Shown here: positions 1-6,049 of the stretch, piece after piece
How the letters are laid out: each line of letters starts with the position of its first letter
How positions within the stretch are numbered: position 1 is the first letter of the stretch
IMG/VR virus record: IMGVR_UViG_3300035703_000370
Span: 1-27,112 of that record
From: a virus
DNA length: 27,112 bases
Direction: 5' to 3' (one strand)
The notes under the pieces: model-generated
The model's database searches: none
Told to the model about the DNA's origin: nothing
Seen by the model: only the letters and a program-made list of their open reading frames with translations
Made by a program: the position numbers and the translations under genes

Positions 1-131
1 TCCAGACCCCGCTGAGTGGCGAGGGTGTCGTCAGCACCGCCTTGGTAGATGAAGTTCTTGAAGTCAAACGGGGCAGGGGTGCCGCCTTGGTTACCCCCTT
101 CTTCCATCTGCTGTTCGGTCATCAAGGCCAT
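1..131 (-). CDS. Partial phage protein, 3' end cut by window edge
   Basis: The first 43 codons of a minus-strand gene are present; the remainder lies beyond the left edge. The ATG at 131 comes one base after the TGA of the upstream gene (TGA-T-ATG), the same tight coupling as elsewhere in this operon. A second ATG at 122 could also be the start, and neither has a strong Shine-Dalgarno site. The visible protein begins MALMTEQQMEEGG, is rich in Gly, Gln and Glu, and has no signal peptide or membrane segment. I do not recognise the family. Its position after the tail and lysis genes suggests a late-expressed protein. Confidence 0.65.
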   Translation of the reverse strand, partial: MALMTEQQMEEGGNQGGTPAPFDFKNFIYQGGADDTLATQRGL

Positions 132-132
132 A

Positions 133-762
133 TCAAACCGCCGATACAAAGGTTAGTGTCACCACCGCAGAGGGGCTGACGGGTCTTGGGTATGGAGTTG
201 TCTGCGCCGGGATCATGTCCAGAGAAACAGCCGTGCTGTCCACCGCCCACCACAACTCCACGTATTCCTGCGCCATCAACTGCATGTAGAAATTCACCGA
301 CCCAATCGAATACCCATCAATCGCGCCGTGCTTGGATGCCACTGTAAACGCACTGGCCGTACCCGGCGCATCTATCCCGTTCTTGCGAAGCCACACATAG
401 GCGTTATGCAGTTGGGAGTCCGTGTTGCGGAACTGAAGGCTGTACTGGAGGTTGTATAGGCCGGACTGCTCCACATGGATGCCGTCCCCCGGGATGTAGT
501 AAACGCCCGACTCAAAGTCAGTTGTGGTCAGGGGTATGACGCTCGGGGTGTTGATGGCCGCTTGGGTTACGTCCGAATCGTTCTGATACGCGCCATACGG
601 ATAGGACAGAAACTGCCCACCACGCACGCCAAATACGTTCTGCAACGCAGCGCTCAGACGATTGAAGTACAGACGGAAGACGTTGCTGTACTGGTCGTGA
701 AAACGCGAATCCCACTCGGTGGGAGCGAGTGGGATGTTCGGTGGGGTGGGGGAGTCAATCAC
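133..762 (-). CDS. C1q/TNF-like beta-sandwich virion protein
   Basis: 209 aa if the GTG at 762 is the start. I prefer it because GGGAGG lies about 8 bases upstream and this start barely overlaps the TAG of the preceding gene at 765-767. An in-frame ATG at 816 would add 18 residues inside that gene and has no good ribosome site. The N-terminus (PPNIPLAPTEWDSRFHDQY) resembles a short virion-attachment stretch. The second half has the alternating beta pattern of C1q/TNF-like folds (GIHVEQSGLYNLQYSLQF, AYVWLRKNG, YVELWWAVD, then a hydrophobic last strand). Such domains occur in trimeric phage fibre or decoration proteins. A structural role, perhaps surface binding, is inferred from fold and position; the exact location in the particle is unknown. 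Confidence 0.75.
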   Translation of the reverse strand: MIDSPTPPNIPLAPTEWDSRFHDQYSNVFRLYFNRLSAALQNVFGVRGGQFLSYPYGAYQNDSDVTQAAINTPSVIPLTTTDFESGVYYIPGDGIHVEQSGLYNLQYSLQFRNTDSQLHNAYVWLRKNGIDAPGTASAFTVASKHGAIDGYSIGSVNFYMQLMAQEYVELWWAVDSTAVSLDMIPAQTTPYPRPVSPSAVVTLTFVSAV

Positions 763-764
763 AT

Positions 765-2609
765 CTATTTCCTCCCGTCCACACGTACGTCTAAACGAGG
801 TGTCCCCATCTGCCACATGACCCCAAGATCGGTGGACTGCATCTTCAAGATCATCTGCCGTCCACGCACGCGGATATTGACTTGGTTGGTGAACTGCTCG
901 ATCGGCACCGTGGCCGTCCGGGTTATCGGCGCACTGCTCGTGCCCGCCACAGACTGGGGCGTGGTAAACCCTGAGCCAGACCCCTTCATGGGAATCAGCG
1001 TCATCGTCGCGGCGGGATGCTCAGACACTGAGCCATCAAAGGTCACATCCGGCAGAACGCGCCACACAAAGCCGAAGTTGTGCCCGTCCTCGATGTCAAA
1101 CTCAGACGACTCGATGTAGGCGTTGATCGCCACAGGCATTTCGTCTTGGAAGTCATCCACCCCGTTCTCATGCTCCACGAGGTTGTTGCTGTAGGTGGCC
1201 CCAATGGGAAAGTCCTTCAGGCCAGAGTCAAGCCATGCCGTGCGGCCCAAAGTGCCGTGGTACCAGACCTTCTCCAGATAGTTGTAAACGACATATCGGT
1301 CGTTCTGCATGGAGTTGGCGGACGGGTAGAACCACCAGACCTCGTTGAAGCCCTCATTGGTTCCCGCGTACACCTGCGCCAACTGGGTGGTGTTGATGTT
1401 CCCAAAGACATGCCGCCGCAGATCGCAGGGTAGCGTTTGCACGCGGCCATCGTAGGTGTAGAACTTGTCCACGCCCATCCAGAACACCACGCCAGAAGCA
1501 ATCGCCACCGCATTGGGGCTGATGATGGAGGTGTTGTCGCCCAAGAGTTGAGCGCCCCACACGATGGGCGCACCCTGATACTGGAGCGAGTAAACGGCGA
1601 AGTCCGTGAACACCACGACCTCCTGCCGGGTCTGAATAGCCGCCACAATCTCCGAGCCCCGCGACAGCCTCAGACTGCCCGCCTGATTGGTTGCTGCCGG
1701 AGTCCAGTTGACCGCGCTCTCTTGATCAGACCACCGGATCAGCATGGGGTCGCGCACCGTCGTGCCAAGGTCATTGGCTCCCATCGCAAACACGAAGCGG
1801 TTGATGTCCGAGATGAAGATGAAGTTCTGCGTCACCGGGACATCAGAGGCCATCGGCAAAGAAGACAGAAACACCCCACGGGTGTTCACGCCGTTGGTTG
1901 CGTCCCAGTAATAGATAGCGCCCCCGCGAGGGCCGAAGATCAGGTCTTCACCGAAGTTGCTCTGACTCCAGATACGGATGGCATCCGCGCTCGGATTGCC
2001 CAGACCCCACGCTCCAGACCCCCAAGCACCCGCGCCCCAACCCGTCAGGGGCACCACAACCTCCGGGCCGGTATTGACCTGATAGGCCGCAGACACCGTA
2101 GCACCACCGTAGTTGCCCGCAACAAGAGGAACGGGAACCGTGATCGTGTATTGGTTGGCGCTGAGAACGGCGATCTGAAACTCGCCCGTCAGGATGTTGG
2201 CGAACGTACCCGTGGCCCCCGAGAAGGTCACAAAGTCTCCATCGAACGCACCGTGCAGCGGGTCATTTACGGTCACGATGGTTGTGCCGTTGGCCGCAAA
2301 GGGGTTGTTACCCAGTATGCGCGTAGTCCGCACGGGGGTGATGTCGTTGTACCGCCCGCCGCGCTCGATATAGAACTTCAGGTTGGTGCCAACGGCGATC
2401 AGGTTCTGATTGTTCAGCGTCACCCAGTTCCACAAGGAGCGGCACACACCCAAGAAGGAGCGGTTTGAGATTCGCTTCCACCCGCCAACCTTTTCGGGCG
2501 TGCCCATGCGAAAGCGCACCTTGTCGCAATCAAACCAACCCTGCTCAGTGGTGTAGCGGGTGTTTTCTTTGCTTACCCCGGGACGGAGTTTGATGGCTTT
2601 CAACGGCAT
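765..2609 (-). CDS. Large phage structural protein (probable tail/tail-tip component)
   Basis: 614 aa, ATG at 2609 one base after the TGA of the Rz-like gene (TGA-C-ATG). No strong Shine-Dalgarno is visible, so translational coupling to Rz is likely. The N-terminus (MPLKAIKLRPGVSKENTRY, then EQGWFDCDKVRFRMG and VGGW) matches a family I recall as common in environmental podoviruses and annotated only as structural. The body is beta-rich with many short W/Y/G-bearing strands (LWNWVTLNN, VVFTDFAVYSLQYQG, EVWWFYP), which could be a propeller or beta-helix. A glycine-tryptophan stretch (GWGAGAWGSGAWGLG, residues about 190-204) probably forms a flexible or stacked loop. No enzymatic motif was seen. 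A tail-knob or host-recognition role is inferred from its place beside lysis and fibre genes. Confidence 0.75.
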   Translation of the reverse strand: MPLKAIKLRPGVSKENTRYTTEQGWFDCDKVRFRMGTPEKVGGWKRISNRSFLGVCRSLWNWVTLNNQNLIAVGTNLKFYIERGGRYNDITPVRTTRILGNNPFAANGTTIVTVNDPLHGAFDGDFVTFSGATGTFANILTGEFQIAVLSANQYTITVPVPLVAGNYGGATVSAAYQVNTGPEVVVPLTGWGAGAWGSGAWGLGNPSADAIRIWSQSNFGEDLIFGPRGGAIYYWDATNGVNTRGVFLSSLPMASDVPVTQNFIFISDINRFVFAMGANDLGTTVRDPMLIRWSDQESAVNWTPAATNQAGSLRLSRGSEIVAAIQTRQEVVVFTDFAVYSLQYQGAPIVWGAQLLGDNTSIISPNAVAIASGVVFWMGVDKFYTYDGRVQTLPCDLRRHVFGNINTTQLAQVYAGTNEGFNEVWWFYPSANSMQNDRYVVYNYLEKVWYHGTLGRTAWLDSGLKDFPIGATYSNNLVEHENGVDDFQDEMPVAINAYIESSEFDIEDGHNFGFVWRVLPDVTFDGSVSEHPAATMTLIPMKGSGSGFTTPQSVAGTSSAPITRTATVPIEQFTNQVNIRVRGRQMILKMQSTDLGVMWQMGTPRLDVRVDGRK

Positions 2610-2610
2610 G

Positions 2611-3060
2611 TCATTTACCCGGCCAACGCTCCAAGAGCGACCTTACTGATTCGACATGTCGATCAGCCGTTTCCGAAACTGCTCGACCTTCAGCTTCCAA
2701 TTCTCGGAGTATGTCTGAGATGGCAGCGGCTCGATCAGGGCAGGTGGCGGGGGAGGTTCGGGACATTTCAACGGCACGCCCGAGGTCGTGGCGCAGCCCG
2801 TCAGCAACAAGGCGGGCACGCTCAGTATCACGGCGAAGATTCTGCTGCCGCTGTGCGGATGCCTGCTCTGACTTCCTTGCCTGCTTCGCATATTCCTGCT
2901 CCCTTTGTCGGGCTGCATTTTCCGCTTCCGCCTGCATCTGAGCAATACGCTTGTCGTATTTATTGGCCTGCCACTGCCAAGCAAGTGCGCCACCTGAGCC
3001 AATTCCGGCAAGCGCTGCGATGACGGCCCCGACTACGGCAAGGTTCACTGCCCCAAACAT
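2611..3060 (-). CDS. Rz: Rz-like inner-membrane spanin (i-spanin)
   Basis: 149 aa from the ATG at 3060, which has GAGGA nine bases upstream and overlaps the endolysin end by 16 bases. An in-frame upstream ATG at 3147 lies well inside the endolysin gene and would destroy the N-terminal anchor arrangement. Residues about 5-28 form one hydrophobic segment (NLAVVGAVIAALAGIGSGGA). A long charged coiled coil follows (about 30-100, rich in Q, E, K, R and A) with a periplasmic C-terminal part. Known role of the family: the i-spanin pairs with an outer-membrane lipoprotein to fuse the two membranes in the last step of Gram-negative lysis. The lipoprotein partner is encoded inside this gene in another frame, which strongly supports the call. 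Confidence 0.85.
   Translation of the reverse strand: MFGAVNLAVVGAVIAALAGIGSGGALAWQWQANKYDKRIAQMQAEAENAARQREQEYAKQARKSEQASAQRQQNLRRDTERARLVADGLRHDLGRAVEMSRTSPATCPDRAAAISDILRELEAEGRAVSETADRHVESVRSLLERWPGK
2643..2891 (-). CDS. Rz1: Rz1-like outer-membrane lipoprotein spanin (o-spanin), nested in Rz
   Basis: 82 aa, wholly inside the Rz-like gene in a different frame on the same strand. I chose the ATG at 2891: GGGAG and AGGA lie just upstream, and it gives a normal lipoprotein signal, with a basic N-terminus (residues 1-17), a hydrophobic core (IFAVILSVPALLL) and a lipobox LLTGC with the lipidated Cys at residue 33. The mature part is short and proline-rich (CPEPPPPPALIEPLPSQ), typical of Rz1 proteins. 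In-frame ATGs at 2918 and 3011 would add a charged extension that disrupts the signal. Family role: it spans the periplasm with the i-spanin to disrupt the outer membrane. Both Rz and this frame must remain open, which constrains the DNA. Confidence 0.85.
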   Translation of the reverse strand: MRSRQGSQSRHPHSGSRIFAVILSVPALLLTGCATTSGVPLKCPEPPPPPALIEPLPSQTYSENWKLKVEQFRKRLIDMSNQ

Positions 3061-3527
3061 GTGGCGTATTCCTCTTGGCGGCGCTTGGTCAGCCCGGGCA
3101 GTACAACGCCTTGCTGTCGGTTCCAACGCAGGAGTTCGGAGCACCATTCACCCCCGGCGTTCAGTTTCTTGACCAGTGTGCTGCCGCAGGCGTTTCTCAG
3201 TCCCACGTTGTACGCCCAAGACACAAGCGCCGACCACTCATAGGGGTACAGCATGGCGTCCTCGTTGATGCACTTTCGAAGACCGTCCTCAAACTCACCC
3301 GCACGGGCAAGCAACTGCACCAAGGCTTTCTCAACCGTGGTCTTGTCGCCGGGTTTAACCCCGTCAGTCTCCCCAAACCCAATGGTGCTGATGCCGCGTG
3401 ACTTTTCGTTCGGTGTTGCGTAGTACGCATCACTGCGGTAGCCCTCATGGATCGCCATGCCAACCAAGGCGGACGCACTCAGCGTCAGGGCCGCGACCTT
3501 CACCCTGTACGAGTTCTTCTCAGACAT
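3045..3527 (-). CDS. SAR endolysin, GH24 lysozyme-type
   Basis: 160 aa from the ATG at 3527, which overlaps the holin stop by 8 bases. A longer frame opening at 3614 runs back into the holin gene. Residues about 9-25 (VKVAALTLSASALVGMA) are a weakly hydrophobic, Ala/Ser-rich segment, as in signal-anchor-release endolysins that are first tethered to the inner membrane and activated on release. The muramidase core follows: E28 in HEGY is the predicted catalytic glutamate and STIGFGET (47-54) is the typical GH24 strand carrying the conserved threonine. WAYNVG (104-109) and RWNRQQGVVLPGLTKRRQEE (134-153) match later conserved parts of the family. Cysteines occur at 86, 114, 129 and 157; disulphide exchange could control activation, but that is not established here. 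Role: cleaves peptidoglycan. Confidence 0.92.
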   Translation of the reverse strand: MSEKNSYRVKVAALTLSASALVGMAIHEGYRSDAYYATPNEKSRGISTIGFGETDGVKPGDKTTVEKALVQLLARAGEFEDGLRKCINEDAMLYPYEWSALVSWAYNVGLRNACGSTLVKKLNAGGEWCSELLRWNRQQGVVLPGLTKRRQEEYATCLGQ

Positions 3528-3735
3528 CTTTCTGCGCCACAAGGCGGGAGACGAACGCACCGGCAACCGCAAGGCCCGACAACACCGCGAAGGTGCGGGG
3601 CGGGAAAGACTCACTGAAGAACGGCAGCATTACCTCCACGCAGGTAAACGCGAAGGCCAGAGCCATCAGGCGAACCGACCACGCCTTGCGGACGATCTGT
3701 TTCCAGTTGGGGGAGAAGTCTATCTTGGGCTTCAC
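3520..3735 (-). CDS. Two-transmembrane holin
   Basis: 71 aa starting with GTG at 3735; the start overlaps the previous stop (GTGA). It has a short charged N-terminus with NWKQIVRKAWS, then two hydrophobic stretches: about 21-40 (VRLMALAFAFTCVEVMLPFF) and about 47-66 (RTFAVLSGLAVAGAFVSRLV), ending VAQKDV. This layout and sequence resemble small phage holins found before endolysins in proteobacterial phages (I recall the DUF7940-type family, not checked). Next to a SAR endolysin it may act as a pinholin that collapses the membrane potential and releases the endolysin, or as a classic large-hole holin; the sequence does not decide. Position at the head of holin-endolysin-spanin supports the call. 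Confidence 0.82.
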   Translation of the reverse strand: MKPKIDFSPNWKQIVRKAWSVRLMALAFAFTCVEVMLPFFSESFPPRTFAVLSGLAVAGAFVSRLVAQKDV

Positions 3736-4355
3736 GGTGCAGGCTCAGGAGCCGGAGGCGCGGGCTCAGGCGCGGGCTCAGGCGTTGGTTCGGGTGTTGG
3801 TTCGGGTGTTGGTTCGGGTGTTGGTTCGGGTGTTGGTTCAGGTGTTGGTTCAGGTGTTGGTTCAGGTGTTGGTTCGGGTGTTGGTTCGGGCTGAACCTCA
3901 TCAGCCCACAACAGCGCAGGCAGTTCCGCTTCGATGTCCGCATATCCGGCAGGCATCTCGCGCTCACCGGCAAGCACTTGACCCAAGATTGCGTAGAGCG
4001 CAGCCCATGTCAGGTCGCGCAACTCCACCGCACGCTGACCCTCTGCCCTGAACTTCTCAACCGTTGACGTTGCGTAGGTGGCAGCAGACAGGATGCCGTC
4101 GTAGTTGCGTGTCTGAGCGAACGCATCGAGTCGGGACTGCACCGCAGCGACGATTTCGGTTTGAATCTGCTCGGGCGTCTTGGTTGGAACAGGCTCGGTA
4201 AATGTGGGAGCCATCGGGAGATTGGGCGCATACACCCACTCCCCGAGGTTCCACACCCAATCCGAACTCGGCTCTGGCGGGGCGGCATCCGTGGAATTCG
4301 CCGTGGAGTCGGTTTCCCCGGCGTAGCGCCCATAAGCGTCAAATGCGTACATCAT
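3732..4355 (-). CDS. Tail-fibre-associated protein with PEPT-repeat tail
   Basis: 207 aa. The ATG at 4355 overlaps the preceding stop as ATGA and has GAGG a few bases upstream. The N-terminus (MMYAFDAYGRYAGETD, then WVWNLGEWVYAPNLP) resembles small proteins encoded right after tail-fibre genes, often called fibre assembly or attachment proteins. Residues about 60-145 are helical and include EQIQTEIVAAVQSRLDAFAQ, a pattern also found in such proteins. The last 50 or so residues are nine PEPT units followed by PEPA variants: an extended proline-rich, acidic rod. The matching DNA is a 12-base tandem repeat. Role as a fibre chaperone or accessory is inferred from position and the N-terminal pattern; the function of the rod is unknown. 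Confidence 0.7.
   Translation of the reverse strand: MMYAFDAYGRYAGETDSTANSTDAAPPEPSSDWVWNLGEWVYAPNLPMAPTFTEPVPTKTPEQIQTEIVAAVQSRLDAFAQTRNYDGILSAATYATSTVEKFRAEGQRAVELRDLTWAALYAILGQVLAGEREMPAGYADIEAELPALLWADEVQPEPTPEPTPEPTPEPTPEPTPEPTPEPTPEPTPEPTPEPAPEPAPPAPEPAP
3787..3890 (+). repeat. 12-base tandem repeat encoding PEPT units
   Basis: Eight full 12-base units plus a partial ninth. On the plus strand the unit is GGTTCGGGTGTT, with three consecutive copies (3835-3870) carrying GGTTCAGGTGTT instead. On the minus strand each unit encodes Pro-Glu-Pro-Thr, and the variant only changes CCC to CCT for proline. The unit is a multiple of three, so gain or loss of copies keeps the gene in frame. Near-identity between copies points to recent slippage or unequal recombination. 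Confidence 0.93.
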
Positions 4356-6037
4356 GCCAACCTCATGTATGCGGTTGTGCCACTGCGGATCGGGCTGATA
4401 GAACTTGCGGTCAACGCGTACGACTGCGGGCCAGTAAAGTTCGCCGGAACTAATTGATCGCTCAAACTTCCGTTAATACTATTTTGCGACATGGCAGTAA
4501 AATAAAAATATCCCGACCCAACATTTATACTTCGAATAAGCGCCGCCTGTTGCTGTGTTGCCCCCAATGACGCTACTACGTTTATATACTCCCAAGTCAC
4601 ACCATTATCGGTTGACACAATCGCACCACTGCTATTGCCACTGTTGAACACATTCGCGTTAACCACGATACGACCGTTCAAAACTGCGGCCCTGTTATAT
4701 AGTGCGTTAAATGTCTGATAATTTTTAATAGACCTGACTACGAACGTAACGCCGTCCGAAGTAATGGCGATTTGGCCTGATGTGTAGAAAATAAATAGCC
4801 TTGAATCAAGCGCCCAAGCAGAGCGTGGATTGCCGCTAACTCCAGTAATCGGCGGGAGCGGAGTTACTGTCGCAAAATCGTTCGTCGTTATGAATGCCGA
4901 CTGAGTACTAAGGTCTACTAGCGCTCCTATTGAACCAGTCCACGCGACAGAATCGTCGGCAGTAAAAGCAAATGCAACAGAGCGGGTTGTAAAGCTTTCT
5001 CCGAAGTTAGTTGTGACGTTGTATACCGAATTTCCGTTTATGTTAAGTACTAAAAACTTAGAGGGCACACTGGCGTTGTTTACATACCGCGCACCTCCAC
5101 CCGATGTCGGCGCACCGGCTGAATTCGTCCAAGTCAAGCCGCCGTCCGTGCTATACCGATTGACCCCGGCAATGCTGAAGTAGGCATTGCTGCCTTCGGA
5201 TTTCATCCAAGCATATCGTTGCGCGTCTGACCCTATGCTCACATTGAGATTGCCTAAAACAGCCGAGGTAGCGTTGTTGCCCACATCAGAGCCGAAGCCT
5301 GTTGTGCTTGAAGACGCCACCAATACGGTATTTCCAGCATTATTGCCAATAGTAATAACACGATTGGCGCATCTAAGTTGCCAAGTCGCATTAGCGCTGT
5401 TTCCGGCGTAAATCTCCCCGAGCGGACTTGCGAAGTAGTTAATTTGGTTTAGTGTACCTCGGCTAATGCCAAATTCGCCCAAACTATTCGCACTGAACAA
5501 CCCAAGCGATAGTGACCCTTCAACCCATGTGTTACCGCCATCTGTGGAAGTCGAATAGATCAGATTTCCATTGCTCACACCGCGCACCGCAACAAACTGC
5601 GATGGGTTTGAAGGGTTCACATATGCTTGGGCATAAATGTTTGTTGTACTAAGCCGCCGAGCCGCCACCCCCGACGGGGAAATTACCAACGCAGTAGCCC
5701 CATCAAGCATTACTAAAGCATTGCCTTGAGAGATCGGGATTGGATCGAAAATCGGTGCATAAGGTGTTGATACGGCAGCGGATGCGTTAAGGTTCCTTGT
5801 CAACGGCACATCCCCAATCGAGCGAAGAAAGCCCGTATTGCTTGTGTAGGAATCAAGAAATGACCCCACCGCCGAAGAAACTTCAGTCTTTGCAATCCAC
5901 GAATAGCCGTTATTGAGCGCTCCGTATGTGCGTCCGCTTACGGTCGTCAGGTTGCCCGAATTTGGGCGGTCTTCAATACTCCCGACCCCCAAATCCTCTG
6001 CGGTGCCGCTGCCCTGCTGTCCAACATAACTTGGCAT
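4352..6037 (-). CDS. BNR/Asp-box beta-propeller tail protein (putative receptor binding)
   Basis: 561 aa; ATG at 6037 with AAGGAG eight bases upstream. It carries several Asp-box (BNR) motifs of type S-x-D-x-G-x-T-W: STDGGNTW (about 164-171), STDGGLTW (about 296-303), STDNGVTW (about 475-482), and weaker ones near TNFGESF (344) and TSDGVTF (426). Spacing and Ser/Thr/Asn-rich strands fit a sialidase-like propeller fold. Catalytic sialidase residues cannot be assigned, so binding rather than cleavage is the safer call. The N-terminus (about 1-95) lacks these motifs and may be the virion anchor. The DNA is visibly more AT-rich than the flanks, with many codons ending in A or T, suggesting separate acquisition. 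Neighbours are another propeller protein upstream and the fibre-accessory gene downstream. Confidence 0.78.
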   Translation of the reverse strand: MPSYVGQQGSGTAEDLGVGSIEDRPNSGNLTTVSGRTYGALNNGYSWIAKTEVSSAVGSFLDSYTSNTGFLRSIGDVPLTRNLNASAAVSTPYAPIFDPIPISQGNALVMLDGATALVISPSGVAARRLSTTNIYAQAYVNPSNPSQFVAVRGVSNGNLIYSTSTDGGNTWVEGSLSLGLFSANSLGEFGISRGTLNQINYFASPLGEIYAGNSANATWQLRCANRVITIGNNAGNTVLVASSSTTGFGSDVGNNATSAVLGNLNVSIGSDAQRYAWMKSEGSNAYFSIAGVNRYSTDGGLTWTNSAGAPTSGGGARYVNNASVPSKFLVLNINGNSVYNVTTNFGESFTTRSVAFAFTADDSVAWTGSIGALVDLSTQSAFITTNDFATVTPLPPITGVSGNPRSAWALDSRLFIFYTSGQIAITSDGVTFVVRSIKNYQTFNALYNRAAVLNGRIVVNANVFNSGNSSGAIVSTDNGVTWEYINVVASLGATQQQAALIRSINVGSGYFYFTAMSQNSINGSLSDQLVPANFTGPQSYALTASSISPIRSGTTAYMRLA

Positions 6038-6049
6038 CTCAATATCTCC

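Noticed and set aside
1437-2468. Long plus-strand open frame (343 codons)
   Set aside because: Antisense to the large structural gene; Arg/His-rich without domain pattern.
3787-3890. CRISPR array
   Set aside because: Units are 12 bases, directly adjacent without spacers, and in frame within a protein gene.
3457-3894. Plus-strand frame with a long (GSGV)n repeat
   Set aside because: It is the reverse-strand reading of the PEPT tandem repeat and of the holin/endolysin genes; the minus-strand reading has supported starts on both sides.
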